DNA of 64,000 nt, taken from Limosilactobacillus equigenerosi DSM 18793 = JCM 14505. Lineage in GTDB: Bacteria > Bacillota > Bacilli > Lactobacillales > Lactobacillaceae. The notes beneath the pieces were generated by a model. The model saw only the letters and a program-made list of their open reading frames with translations. It was not told the DNA's origin and did not search any database. The translations under genes and the position numbers were made by a program. This document shows, in pieces, positions 52,597 through 61,779 of this stretch (position 1 is the first letter of the stretch; every line of letters begins with the position of its first letter). The stretch spans positions 62,001-126,000 of the forward strand of contig NZ_BBAS01000002.1 of NCBI RefSeq assembly GCF_001311375.1, in the 5' to 3' direction.

Positions 52597-52787
52597 AGTT
52601 CTCCTATCTTTCTCGTCTGCCCGAACGCAACTTGTTAAGCTTCAATATGACGTCCGGAAATGACGTGTTTTTACTATTAATTCGTACAATTAAATTATTA
52701 TCCAGTTTACCATATCTAGGCACTGAATGCGTACAAATAAGTTAATTTATCCGCGTAACTTCAAGTATTCATTAAGTCACTAATCCT

Positions 52788-52816
52788 TTGATATTCAAGG
52801 CTAATAGCGCTATAAT
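52788..52816 (+). promoter_or_regulatory. Promoter of the DHA2 exporter gene
   Basis: TTGATA (52788-52793) and TATAAT (52811-52816), 17 bp apart, lie 45 bp before the start. The rest of 52597-52861 holds the divergent rnj leader. Confidence 0.75.
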
Positions 52817-52861
52817 AACGTTCGCATTTAAATTTATTAAATAGAAAGAAGGCGTCTGTAA

Positions 52862-54343
52862 TTGCAAACTGATATTCATGGACATCCCTATCATCGGAAG
52901 TTGCTCGTTGCCGTCCTAACCATCGGTACTTTTTGTACGTTTTTAACTGGGACCTTTTTAGCCACTGCTTACCCGGCCATTATGAAGAGTTTTGATATCT
53001 CAACGGCTACGGTGCAATGGTTAACGACCAGTTTTATGTTAGTGAACGGGATTATGATCCCCATTTCGGCTTGGTTAATTAATCGCTTAAATTCGCGAAT
53101 TATGTATTTATTCGCGATGACGTCCTTTTTAATTGGGACCGTTACTGCCTTCTTCGCCCCTAGTTTCCAAGTTCTGTTAATTGGGCGGATTATTCAAGCC
53201 CTAGGGATTGGGGTCTCAATGCCCTTACAACAAACGATTATGCTCTCGATTTTTCCACCAGAACAACGGGGCGCCGCCATGGGGGTCGTGGGGTTAGCGG
53301 TTGGATTAGCCCCCGCCATTGGACCGACCCTCTCCGGATTAATCGTTGATAACTTAACATGGCGGGACCTATTCGGTTTGATGATCATTCCAATTATTTT
53401 AGTCATTATCTTAGCCCTCTTCTTTATGAAACCGGTCTTAAAGATTCATCAACAACCGCTTGATATTTGGTCTATCATTTCTTCCACAATTGGATTTGGG
53501 GGCTTATTATACGGGGTCTCTGAAGCTTCATCAAAAGGCTGGACGGATAGCTTAGTCCTTGGCTTTATCTTCGTCGGTTTAATTTTTATTCTCTTATTCT
53601 TACACCGGCAATTAAAATTAGCCGATCCATTCTTGGATATCCGGGTCTTTAAGCACCCTGAATTTGCGATTGCCTCCGTTATTTCCAGTATGGCTAACCT
53701 CGCCATGGTCGGGGTTGAAATGCTGTTACCCCTTTACATTCAAAATATCCGCGGCGAAAGTGCTTTCCACTCTGGTTTAATGCTTTTACCGGGGGCCATG
53801 ATGATGGGGATTATGTCGCCAATTACCGGCCGGTTATTTGACCGCTTCGGGGCTCGTTACCTAGGATTAACCGGATTAACCTTATTAACGATTGGGACCA
53901 TTCCATTCTTAACGTTAACCGCGGAAACGCCAACGTTATCAATTATCATCTTCTATGCCATTCGGTTATTTGGGATTTCAATGGTCTTCATGCCGGTCAC
54001 TACCTCAGGGATGAACGTCTTACCAATCCAAGAAATGTCCCACGGGACGGCGGTTAACAACACGTTCCGGCAAGTTTTAAGTTCGATTGGGACAGCCGTC
54101 ATGACCACTATCTTAACCAATGCCACCAATGCTAGCAAACCAGCTAAATCGTTATTAACTACGAACCCCTTACAATTTAAGGACGACATGATTAACGCTT
54201 CCCTCGCTGGATTCCATGCTGCCTTTGGGATGGCCATCCTGTTTGCCGTGATTGCCTTTATTTTAAGTCTCTACTTAAAGCCAGGTAACCGGGCGCGTGA
54301 AAGCAAACTTAATCAATTCAAGCAAGGAGGCGCTCAAGCATGA
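52862..54343 (+). CDS. DHA2 family MFS multidrug efflux transporter
   Basis: 493 residues and 14 predicted helices (EmrB/QacA type). TTG start at 52862 after AGAAGG. Motif A region (LINRLNSRIMYLFAM) and motif C in helix 5 (GLAVGLAPAIGPTLSGLI) mark drug:proton antiporters. The stop overlaps the next start by 4 bp (ATGA), so it is coupled to the DUF4811 protein. Substrates unknown. Confidence 0.9.
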   Translation: MQTDIHGHPYHRKLLVAVLTIGTFCTFLTGTFLATAYPAIMKSFDISTATVQWLTTSFMLVNGIMIPISAWLINRLNSRIMYLFAMTSFLIGTVTAFFAPSFQVLLIGRIIQALGIGVSMPLQQTIMLSIFPPEQRGAAMGVVGLAVGLAPAIGPTLSGLIVDNLTWRDLFGLMIIPIILVIILALFFMKPVLKIHQQPLDIWSIISSTIGFGGLLYGVSEASSKGWTDSLVLGFIFVGLIFILLFLHRQLKLADPFLDIRVFKHPEFAIASVISSMANLAMVGVEMLLPLYIQNIRGESAFHSGLMLLPGAMMMGIMSPITGRLFDRFGARYLGLTGLTLLTIGTIPFLTLTAETPTLSIIIFYAIRLFGISMVFMPVTTSGMNVLPIQEMSHGTAVNNTFRQVLSSIGTAVMTTILTNATNASKPAKSLLTTNPLQFKDDMINASLAGFHAAFGMAILFAVIAFILSLYLKPGNRARESKLNQFKQGGAQA

Positions 54344-55005
54344 TTTTATTCATTACCATTGCCGGGGTCCTCGGCTTTTACTGGTTTGCCGCCGTTGATC
54401 AAAATCGTCCCCATAGGTGGTGGTATGCCACCGTGGCCCTCATTATCTTAGTCGGCAGTGTGATCACCTTCGTGTTACACGACAATCAACACCTCGGGAT
54501 GACCACGACCACGAAAGCACACACGGTCAAATTAGCTTCGATGAATGATAAGATTAACCTCCTTGTTTACCAACCAATTGGCACGCAAGGAGATCGGGTT
54601 TATATTTATCAAACTCCAACTAATCATCATCGCCAAATGACCAAGGCTGATATTAATGTGACGACGAAACTTTCGTCCACTAACGGCACCGCCAAAGTCG
54701 TCATTACTAAAGACCAATACACTTATAAAACTGGCTTTGATCGGTTCATGTTTGGTATTTTCGGTAATCACAATAATGTTAAGCACACCACTTATCATTT
54801 CTATGTCCCAAACGACTGGATTGTCATTAATGCTCGCCAAGCTAAGCAATTAAAGCCAGTGATGTTGCAACATGGCGCCGAAATTCAAGCCCAAGTGCAA
54901 GGTGAATTAATGACCCAATTAACTACCAATCAACCGACGAGTGACCAACTCGCGAACCAAACGCGCTCATTAGCCACGCTTGCCGTTAAGCAATATCTTA
55001 AATAA
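54340..55005 (+). CDS. DUF4811-like membrane protein
   Basis: 221 residues. Two N-terminal membrane helices (ILFITIAGVLGFYWFAAV and YATVALIILVGSVITFVL) are followed by an extracytoplasmic domain rich in Thr and Gln. It overlaps the DHA2 exporter gene by 4 bp. A pair of this kind (DHA2 exporter plus DUF4811) is common in lactobacilli. It may be an accessory subunit of the pump; function not established. Confidence 0.72.
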   Translation: MILFITIAGVLGFYWFAAVDQNRPHRWWYATVALIILVGSVITFVLHDNQHLGMTTTTKAHTVKLASMNDKINLLVYQPIGTQGDRVYIYQTPTNHHRQMTKADINVTTKLSSTNGTAKVVITKDQYTYKTGFDRFMFGIFGNHNNVKHTTYHFYVPNDWIVINARQAKQLKPVMLQHGAEIQAQVQGELMTQLTTNQPTSDQLANQTRSLATLAVKQYLK

Positions 55006-55038
55006 CCAAAAACTCGCCCCCGGGCGAGTTTTTTTTAT
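55006..55038 (+). terminator. Terminator after the DHA2-DUF4811 operon
   Basis: AAAACTCGCCC-CCGGGCGAGTTTTTTTT: a compact GC stem with T8. Confidence 0.88.
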
Positions 55039-55147
55039 TGCAGAATACTAAATAATTTATACTACAATCGAAATTATTTCAAATTGCCAACTATCGACCT
55101 AACCGGTAAAATAATGGTGATATTTGAAATAATCGAGGTAATTTATT

Positions 55148-55981
55148 ATGCAATTTTATCCCAAGTGTGGGCACGAACTCAACCCCACCAGTAAATTTTG
55201 TCCCAAGTGTGGGCAAGCGATTGAGGTAACAAATCACGTTAATATGTCTAAGCAACCCAAGTGGTTCCAAAAACCTGTCACTTGGATTGCAGCGGTCATC
55301 GTCTTAGGAGGTGGTGGTTACGCTACTTACCAACACCACCAAAATCAACCGGTTGCATCATCAATTGCTAAAACTAGCAAATCTAAAAATGCCACCCATA
55401 CCACAGCTCAAGCAAGCCAGCTTAGTGACCAACAACTCGCGATGGCTGCCTATATTTACCGGCTTCCAGGTGATAATCTCGCCGCTAAATACGAACGGTT
55501 CCAATTACTCGCTGATGGCAAAAGCGCTAACCCCCAATTTGAACAACCATCCAGTTTTGAAAACGACGGTGGCCAATACAAAATTCTCGTTGGGATTTCT
55601 GGTGGATCTTGGTACACTATCCAAATCAATGGCAATCAAGTTACAATTCAACATTTTACGCACGGCACCAACGATAATAGCCAAACCTTTACTAAAGCCG
55701 AGTTACAAAAGGTTTTTGGTTCCCAAACTGACAAATTAAGTGCTGCCATTAAGCAAGTTGGTGGTAACAGCAATAATACTTCCACAACAGTAGCATCTTC
55801 ATCTTCATCATCTGAATCATTAGATGACCAACTTCGGCGTTGGCATCAAGAAGAACAATATGCTAACGAATACCAAAAAGATCGTGATGGAAATTGGGTC
55901 CACTACACTGGTAATGGTCAATTTGAACACGTGGATACACCTCCAGCCGATTGGTTACAACGGACTGGGAATACTAAATAG
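55148..55981 (+). CDS. Zinc-ribbon membrane protein with extracellular domain (first Cys replaced)
   Basis: 277 residues. The N-terminal ribbon reads YPKCGHELNPTSKFCPKCGQ: the first of four expected zinc cysteines is Tyr, leaving three. A membrane helix (about 40-62) follows, then a Ser/Thr-rich linker and an outside domain of about 110 residues (LAMAAYIYRLPGDNLAAKYE). A second linker SSSSSESLDDQLRRWHQEEQ and an acidic/aromatic tail (NWVHYTGNGQFEHVDTPPADW) end the protein. This kind of zinc-ribbon plus TcaA-like membrane protein is common in lactobacilli. Function unknown. Confidence 0.72.
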   Translation: MQFYPKCGHELNPTSKFCPKCGQAIEVTNHVNMSKQPKWFQKPVTWIAAVIVLGGGGYATYQHHQNQPVASSIAKTSKSKNATHTTAQASQLSDQQLAMAAYIYRLPGDNLAAKYERFQLLADGKSANPQFEQPSSFENDGGQYKILVGISGGSWYTIQINGNQVTIQHFTHGTNDNSQTFTKAELQKVFGSQTDKLSAAIKQVGGNSNNTSTTVASSSSSSESLDDQLRRWHQEEQYANEYQKDRDGNWVHYTGNGQFEHVDTPPADWLQRTGNTK

Positions 55982-55995
55982 CGAGGACTAACAAA

Positions 55996-56334
55996 GTGAA
56001 TTATTGTCAACATTGCGGTCAGCAATTACCAGCGAATACAAAATTTTGCCCTAACTGTGGCCAACCGGTAACTAATCCGACGCCGCAACGATCGAAACGT
56101 CAACAAGTTAGTAATCACCAATCAAAGTCTTGGTGGCTAATCGATGGTCTCCTCTTAGTTGTTGGGATTGGATGGTGGTGGATGGACCAACGCCAAGTGG
56201 CCCCGCAACACCCCCACTCCATCGCCAAATCACACACTGATTCTCAAGCTAGCCCCGCTGCTAAGCCAAAACTTAAACTAACGGCTACCGTCCCGATTAA
56301 CATTTGTTTCAATTGCATTTGTAACTCCTATTGA
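55996..56334 (+). CDS. Short zinc-ribbon membrane protein, probably truncated
   Basis: 112 residues. A complete ribbon YCQHCGQQLPANTKFCPNCG, one membrane helix (WWLIDGLLLVVGIGWWW) and a short outside tail that ends CFNCICNSY. Its stop overlaps the 3' end of the convergent gene by 7 bp. It lies 14 bp after the larger zinc-ribbon gene, which it resembles; it lacks the expected outer domain, so it may be a truncated paralogue. GTG and ATG-like starts are both possible; the frame is clear. Confidence 0.6.
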   Translation: MNYCQHCGQQLPANTKFCPNCGQPVTNPTPQRSKRQQVSNHQSKSWWLIDGLLLVVGIGWWWMDQRQVAPQHPHSIAKSHTDSQASPAAKPKLKLTATVPINICFNCICNSY

Positions 56335-57122
56335 TGATCCTTTAACCATTGACTAACTTGGGTGGAAATTGCATCCCACATTGAATTAAACCCATTGTTT
56401 TTTAATTGTTGCAACGTTTGATCCGCTTGGTCGGGATTTTGCGCAATCTGATCGGCGGCTTGGTCAACTTGTTGCAATTTAGCTTGCTTTTCTGCACTTA
56501 ACGAGCTCATTAGTTGCTGATTTTGTGCTTTTAAATTGTTAATTGTATTTTGCAATGCTTGCAAGTCATGATCATGTTGATACTGCTTTGTCGCACCACG
56601 TAATTCTGCTACTTGTTGAGCTAATTTTTGATTATCTCCACGTAATTGCTTAATGCTACTGGAATTTTGCGAAATTTGGCTACTTTGATCCGCATTGTTA
56701 ATCGCTTGTTGTTCCTGGTTTTGACAAGCCCGCAACACGCCCCCTAAAACCAGCGCAATGATTACAATCCCGCCCAACAATAACCACCGTTTCGAGTGCC
56801 GAGATTGCTTTGGCGACGATGGCGATTGAACCGGTTCGCTAGCCGACTTCGGCGTTGCTGCTTGACGTTGTGGCATCACTTGCAGTTGAATTTGATGCAA
56901 GGCGCTATGACCATCCGCATCTTCAGCCACTAAGGTTAATAAGTAATCGCCAGGTTGATGAATATCAACACTTTTATCCATCACCAATATGTCTGCATTC
57001 ACAACTTGTCCCGCATCATTCAACACTTTAGCACCGAGTTGTTGTTTAACTTCATGATCACTTAATGGTTGATTTAACGGCCAAATTAATTGCTCTTTAG
57101 TCGTTGTAATTTTAATTGCCAT
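56328..57122 (-). CDS. Membrane-anchored protein with Ig-like and coiled-coil regions
   Basis: 264 residues. The N-terminal domain (about 1-85) looks like a bacterial Ig/cadherin-like fold (DKSVDIHQPGDYLLTLVAED, as in DUF5011). A basic Pro/Ser linker (SSPKQSRHSKR) precedes a single membrane helix (WLLLGGIVIIALVLGGVL), followed by Gln-rich coiled coil. The positive residues before the helix predict an N-in topology, which would place the Ig-like domain in the cytoplasm, which is unusual. No signal peptide. I do not recognise the family. Confidence 0.55.
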   Translation of the reverse strand: MAIKITTTKEQLIWPLNQPLSDHEVKQQLGAKVLNDAGQVVNADILVMDKSVDIHQPGDYLLTLVAEDADGHSALHQIQLQVMPQRQAATPKSASEPVQSPSSPKQSRHSKRWLLLGGIVIIALVLGGVLRACQNQEQQAINNADQSSQISQNSSSIKQLRGDNQKLAQQVAELRGATKQYQHDHDLQALQNTINNLKAQNQQLMSSLSAEKQAKLQQVDQAADQIAQNPDQADQTLQQLKNNGFNSMWDAISTQVSQWLKDHQ

Positions 57123-57236
57123 GCTTTTAATCCCCTTTAAGCTATTTTCACCTTACATTTTACGCCTACGAACTTAAAAATGACAAAGCAATCACGAATT
57201 TAAACTAATCTTAATTTTGATTGATTTATATCAAAA

Positions 57237-57335
57237 TTAAAACCCGTCCACATCATAGCTCTGGCCGGCTAGTGGGCGGGTTCGCACACAACGCATAGCC
57301 ACTGTCTAAGTCGGCTTGCTTATCATAAAGATAAC
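57237..57335 (-). ncRNA. Orphan antitoxin-like RNA copy (toxin absent)
   Basis: A hairpin AACCCGTCCA..GTGGGCGGGTT (57240-57282) is followed by a 26-nt segment (57294-57319) identical to one in the locus below (57701-57726). On the minus strand a possible promoter (TTGTAT-N16-TATCTT, about 57325-57352) could start an RNA running through both. No matching toxin frame or 5' partner repeat is found upstream. It looks like a leftover or duplicated antitoxin gene. Confidence 0.45.
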
Positions 57336-57472
57336 ACAAATTCCGGATAATACAATCATTGGTAACACTTTCCAAACAACTGTTACTTAGCCGTATACAT
57401 TGCGTATACCTTTAATATATAAAATAACATTATGTAGTTGCAAATTAAAATCAAACTGCTATTATCAACTTA

Positions 57473-57726
57473 AGCAAGTTCGACATGGACGGTGGCTGAC
57501 GAATAGAAAGGAGGTTTTTCCTATGGAAGAATCTTATGAAAGGACTCAGCCTGATGACGCTTTACGAAGCATTGTCGCTAGTTTTAAGGTCACTGAGCTT
57601 TCTTTGGAAAGTTTATACCAACTTTCGGAAACGAAAGTAAAATAAAACCCGTCCATCTTACAGTTTTGGCGAACTGATGGGCGGGTTAACTACCTTATCA
57701 CATAGCCACTGTCTAAGTCGGCTTGC
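57473..57726. repeat. Inverted repeat spanning the toxin mRNA ends
   Basis: A segment of about 24 nt at 57473-57500 (GCAAGTT-CGACATGGACGG...) is nearly complementary to the 26-nt repeat at 57701-57726. The arms lie before the toxin ribosome site and just before its terminator. Confidence 0.65.
57523..57640 (+). CDS. Putative small toxin of a type I toxin-antitoxin locus
   Basis: A good ribosome site (AAGGAGG) precedes an ATG at 57523 giving a 40-residue frame to 57645. A second ATG at 57554, with AAAGGA before it, gives 28 residues: MTLYEALSLVLRSLSFLWKV and a basic end FRKRK. The MTxYEALSL start resembles the small holin-like toxins of lactobacilli, but the membrane stretch is broken by charged residues, so a base error is possible. 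The locus layout (terminator overlap with a convergent RNA) supports a type I system. Confidence 0.4.
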
Positions 57727-57740
57727 GTTTTTTTATTACA
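57646..57740 (-). ncRNA. Putative antitoxin RNA convergent to the small toxin
   Basis: A minus-strand promoter TTGGCA (57768-57773) N16 TACAAT (57746-57751) would start an RNA near 57739. It runs through the 26-nt repeat (57701-57726) and ends at the hairpin AACCCGCCCATC / GATGGACGGGTT plus TTTTATTTT (about 57646-57687). It would overlap the 3' end of the toxin mRNA, whose own terminator (AGCC..GGCTTGCGTTTTTTT) lies within 57703-57735. The toxin 5' leader (about 57473-57500) is an inverted copy of this repeat, allowing 5'-3' pairing in the mRNA. Confidence 0.5.
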
Positions 57741-57822
57741 ACTATATTGTAACACGTACATTCATCCTGCCAAGGAAAAGTAACACTTTAAATTTTCTGT
57801 TACCTAATTTTGGCGGCTAGGA

Positions 57823-58691
57823 CTAACTAAATTTTTCAATTTCCGGCAACAGCGGTGCCTTAAATTCCCGCCGTTGCAAAGTGAACGGATCAGTAAATGC
57901 TAATTCAACCGCTTGCAATAATTGATGGTTATCCGCCGTTGGTTCCCCACCATACAAATGATCACCAACTAATGGGTGACCGAGTGATGATAAATGAACC
58001 CGAATTTGATGCGTCCGCCCACTATGCAAGCGCAACTTAACTAAGGAATAACCATTTTGTTCAGCCAACACCCAATATTCGGTTCGCGCCGGTTGCCCCG
58101 CTTCATCAATCACCCGGGCCGCTTGATCAGGCACCCGTAAAATCGGCGCCTCAATCATCCATGTTGCTCAGGCATCGTTCCGGTTACCACCGCATAATAA
58201 TACTTTTCCATCGTGTGTTGTTGGACTTGTTGACTAATCATGCTGGTTGCGACATTATGCTTTGCCACTAACATCAAGCCCGCCGTCCCCCGATCGAGGC
58301 GCGTTACTAAATGCGGGCGTTGATTGGGGGCTTGTTGAGATACAAGATATCCCGTGACCCGATTTAAAATCGTATCATTCGGTTGCGTCGGCCCGGGCAC
58401 GGACACTTCACCAACTGCTTTATTAACGACTAACCAATTGTCATCTTCATAAACCGTTTCAAATGGTAAGTCACTCAACGCCACCGTTTCATCCCGTGAT
58501 TCAGCGGGAAATTTAATCGTTAATGGTTGGTTCGGTAACACTTTCGTCGTTGGGCGTACGGGGCGGTGGTCAACTAATATCGTACCGGTATGTTTTAAAT
58601 CATTAAACATCCGGTGCCCCATCCCCAATTGGCTTAAGTATTGCTTAATTTTAATTGGCTCCGCACAAGTATAAATCCACGTATTTTCCAT
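57823..58691 (-). CDS. RluD-family pseudouridine synthase (frameshift)
   Basis: About 289 residues after repair. The catalytic block is HLVTRLDRGTAGLMLVAKHN (Asp in RLDR), with SGRTHQIRVHLSSLGHPLVG in the second half, as in RluA/RluD enzymes. An S4-like N-terminal RNA-binding segment is weak. One G is missing near 58160, splitting GTMPEQHG from MIEAPILRVPDQ. The rRNA site it modifies cannot be told. It lies 1 bp downstream of the DJ-1 gene. Confidence 0.88.
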
Positions 58692-58692
58692 T

Positions 58693-59265
58693 TTAATCCT
58701 CTAATAAGTAATCGTATAACATTGCCGTTCGTTGCGGTTGCGCATCCACCCCAAGTAATTCAGCAATCGCGTAAGCAAACGCCATCGCCGTGGCCGGGCC
58801 CCGACTCGTCAATAAGTGGTGGGTTTCATCTTTAACCACGAGTTGGTCATGGAGCCGTGCACTCGGTACTGCGGGGGCAATTTCAGTTTCCACCCCAGGG
58901 AAACAAGTAAAGTCAGCGTCAGTTAACACCCCGTGTCGCGCGAGCGCAATCGGTCCGGCACAAATCGCCGCATTCCATTGGCCATTGGCTTGGCGGGTTC
59001 GTAACACCTCGCCCACCCGCTCATCATCGCGTAAACGTTCCGCCCCGCCACGACCACCAGGTAAGACAACTAACGGGGCTGCCGTCAACTGGTCATGCCA
59101 CGTTGTATCTGCTTGGATTTTAATTCCATGACCGCCCGTCACTAATTGGTCCCCTAAGGCTACTGTTGCAACGGGAATCGCTAACCGGCGTAAGACATCA
59201 ACGACCGTTAACGCTTCAATTTCTTCACAGCCATCGGCTAATAAAACTGCCACTGCATTTGTCAT
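58693..59265 (-). CDS. DJ-1/PfpI family protein
   Basis: 190 residues, DJ-1/ThiJ type. Motifs: LLADGCEEIEALTVVDVLRR with the conserved Glu near residue 15, VVLPGGRGGAERL near 65, and the reactive Cys in AAICAGPIALARHGVL near 100. Members act as glyoxalase/deglycase-like or chaperone proteins. It lies just before the pseudouridine synthase and 16 bp after the ThrE gene. Confidence 0.9.
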   Translation of the reverse strand: MTNAVAVLLADGCEEIEALTVVDVLRRLAIPVATVALGDQLVTGGHGIKIQADTTWHDQLTAAPLVVLPGGRGGAERLRDDERVGEVLRTRQANGQWNAAICAGPIALARHGVLTDADFTCFPGVETEIAPAVPSARLHDQLVVKDETHHLLTSRGPATAMAFAYAIAELLGVDAQPQRTAMLYDYLLED

Positions 59266-59281
59266 TGTAGTTCCTCATTTC

Positions 59282-60616
59282 TTAATTCGTATGCCGCCAC
59301 TTTGGATCAGTCAGAACCCGCGCAAAGGTTAAGCCTAAAGGAATAAAGACCATAATTTGAATCGCCTTCATTAACCATTCCGCACTCGTCCCGACATTCA
59401 TCATCCCAAAGTTAAAAATTCCACGGTATAGATACAACCCCGGCACCATGATTACTACGGACGGAATCGTAATCGCAATCCGCGGATAACCGACCCGTTT
59501 CCGGATAATCGAAGCTAATAACCCCGCCGTCAGCGCCCCAATAAAGGCGGCCGCCCCAGCAACTAGATGCATATCAACTAAGGTTAAGCGCAGCGTATTG
59601 GCAACGGCCCCAATTAACCCCGCCAATGCCGCCATCCGGACGGTACTATTAAACATAATTGAGAAGCCAAAGACCCCAAAGAAACTACAGATCACCCGTA
59701 GTAACATCAAAATCCCCGGCGTCAACATTTGCGGCGCAAAATCTTCCGGATGCAGGCCACACACCATCGCCGTTAACCACCCGGCTAAGGTCCCGACCCC
59801 AATCACCATCGTCGCAAACCCGAGTCGTTCTAATCCCGAGCGCATATCAACTTTCGAAATATCCAGCCCACTCGTAATTAAGGGAAAACCAGGAATGATG
59901 AACAACATTGCTCCGATGTAGCCGGATTCGTGCCGAAAATTAATCCCGGTCAAGTGATGAATCACTTCAAAGACCCCTAGGTACATGCAACATGCCACGA
60001 CCACCGCAACGGCGACACTAATCATCACCATGATTTTACGGTCGAGCAGAATCCGGCGCACATAATTCCCAATCCCGGCCCCGAAGAAGGTACACAACAT
60101 TTCAATTGGTCCCCCACCGAGTAAGAAAACGAAGGCCGCACAGGCAATCCCGGCGGCTAACCCACGTTGCAAGCGCGTATAATTACCTCGTTCATGACTA
60201 ATATTTTTCAAGCGTTCGTGAATTTCGGCCACTGACCATTCCCGGTTCGAAAGTTCAATTTCTTTTACCAAGGCTTCCAATTCGTTCAGCCGGGTCATAT
60301 TCACGCCGGAACCTGGTAATGATAAAACTTGCGTATAACTGTGCGTTCCTTCGACACAGGTATAACTGATTGACGTTAAGCCAATATCAGCCGTACAGGT
60401 TAGGTTCAGTGCCCGGGCCACGATGTTCATCGCATCCCGCACCCGCCAAGCTCCGGTCCCGCAGCTCAGAATCATGATGCCAATCCGGCCCACCGTGACT
60501 GTACGTTCAATCATTGAAGCCTTTAAGGCGGGGAGATCATCATCCGACTGGACCAGTTGATCCCATGGCATTGACATATGTTGTTGGTAATTAGCTAGTT
60601 CATCATTGGTATCCAA
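59282..60616 (-). CDS. thrE: Fused threonine/serine exporter (ThrE)
   Basis: 444 residues. It joins in one protein the two halves that are split at 44631-45906. The N-terminal cytoplasmic ThrE region (TVGRIGIMILSCGTGAWRVR) with a regular membrane bundle is followed by the C-terminal half with about five more helices (PSVVIMVPGLYLYRGIFNFG). Likely exports threonine and serine. It lies downstream of a MleR-like LysR gene. Confidence 0.87.
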   Translation of the reverse strand: MDTNDELANYQQHMSMPWDQLVQSDDDLPALKASMIERTVTVGRIGIMILSCGTGAWRVRDAMNIVARALNLTCTADIGLTSISYTCVEGTHSYTQVLSLPGSGVNMTRLNELEALVKEIELSNREWSVAEIHERLKNISHERGNYTRLQRGLAAGIACAAFVFLLGGGPIEMLCTFFGAGIGNYVRRILLDRKIMVMISVAVAVVVACCMYLGVFEVIHHLTGINFRHESGYIGAMLFIIPGFPLITSGLDISKVDMRSGLERLGFATMVIGVGTLAGWLTAMVCGLHPEDFAPQMLTPGILMLLRVICSFFGVFGFSIMFNSTVRMAALAGLIGAVANTLRLTLVDMHLVAGAAAFIGALTAGLLASIIRKRVGYPRIAITIPSVVIMVPGLYLYRGIFNFGMMNVGTSAEWLMKAIQIMVFIPLGLTFARVLTDPKWRHTN

Positions 60617-60791
60617 AAAAATTCCCTTCTCTCTGCTTAAAATCGTAATTAATTATACGCTGTTACGCTTTAAAAGACCAATCAGGCCATGATTTACAAA
60701 AAGCGCCAACATTTAACTTACCACAGCTAAATATTAGCGCTTATAACAAGTAATTAGATTGCCAACGGGGGAAATCAATCGTCAGCCAACC

Positions 60792-61674
60792 TTAAAAGAC
60801 TAAGCGCTCCATCACATCAACGACTTGTTGTTCATCAGCACTTAAGACGTAATTATGTTGGGTCACGAGTGAAATTTCAAATTGAATTGGCACTTGATCG
60901 GTTAAGGTTAAGACCTTAATCCCTGGTTCGTTCCGGACAGCCGGTTCAATCATTAAGGCCACCCCTTCATTTTGGCGAACCAATTCTTTGACCCAGGACA
61001 CATCTGGCATCCGGTACACCGCCACATCCGGAGCAATCCCGGTGTACTTGCAATACGTTTGGAACGCTTTTTGGTGAATGTACTGTTGGTCATACGTAAT
61101 AAATTTTTCATCCGCTAATTCCGTAAATGACACGGCTTCGCGATTAGCTAACGGATGATCTTCACTAACAATCAATTTAAATGACGTGGCGGTAATTTGT
61201 TGCACATCCAAACCAGCAACTTGAATTGGCTCTAATGACGCAATTAACGAAATATCAAGCTTGCCTTGTTTAACTTCCCGCAGTAAGTCGTGCGACCCCT
61301 TGGCGATAATTTTTAGGCGTTTCAAAATTTGATTATCTAAATCACGTACCAATACCGGCATCAACTGCCGCCCAATCAATGGCGGAATCCCAATTTGAAT
61401 TTGTTTTAATTTATCCCGCTCAATTGTTTGGCGGGTGACCGCTAATTGATTCAGTAATAGTTGCGCATTTTCATACAATAATAACCCGCTACGCGTAATC
61501 ATATCTTCCCGATGGGTGCGATCCGGATTCACGAGCGTGGTTTGAAACTCCCGTTCGAGCCGTTGCACCGATTGCGTAATCGTGGGTTGGGAAACCGAAA
61601 ATTCCCGCGCGACTTGTGAGTAATTTTTTTAATTTCACCAATTCGATGAAGTATTGTAAATCCCGTGTATTCAT
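60792..61674 (-). CDS. LysR family regulator, MleR-like (frameshift)
   Basis: About 294 residues. The N-terminal winged helix (MNTRDLQYFIELVKLKNYSQ with SQPTITQSVQRLEREF) and the ligand-binding half (QIGIPPLIGRQLMPVLV) resemble malolactic regulators. The T7 run at 61624-61630 is one base too long and breaks the frame after residue 16; the repaired start is 61674. No malolactic gene is nearby, so its target is unknown. The upstream neighbour on the same strand is an aldo/keto reductase. Confidence 0.85.
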
Positions 61675-61711
61675 GCGGATAACTCCTTACCTTTAATACC
61701 TTTTATTATAC

Positions 61712-61760
61712 CAAAAAACGCCAACAACTCGGCGCTTCTCGGGAGATTGTTGACGTTTGA
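61712..61760 (-). terminator. Aldo/keto reductase terminator
   Basis: On the minus strand AACGTCAACAA / TTGTTGGCGTT is followed by TTTT, shortly after the reductase stop. Confidence 0.7.
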
Positions 61761-61779
61761 TATGGTAAATTTGATTGAT

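Noticed and set aside
57400-57645. 81-residue protein starting upstream of the small toxin
   Set aside because: The frame lacks a ribosome site and crosses the repeated regulatory segment; the supported start is 57523 or 57554.
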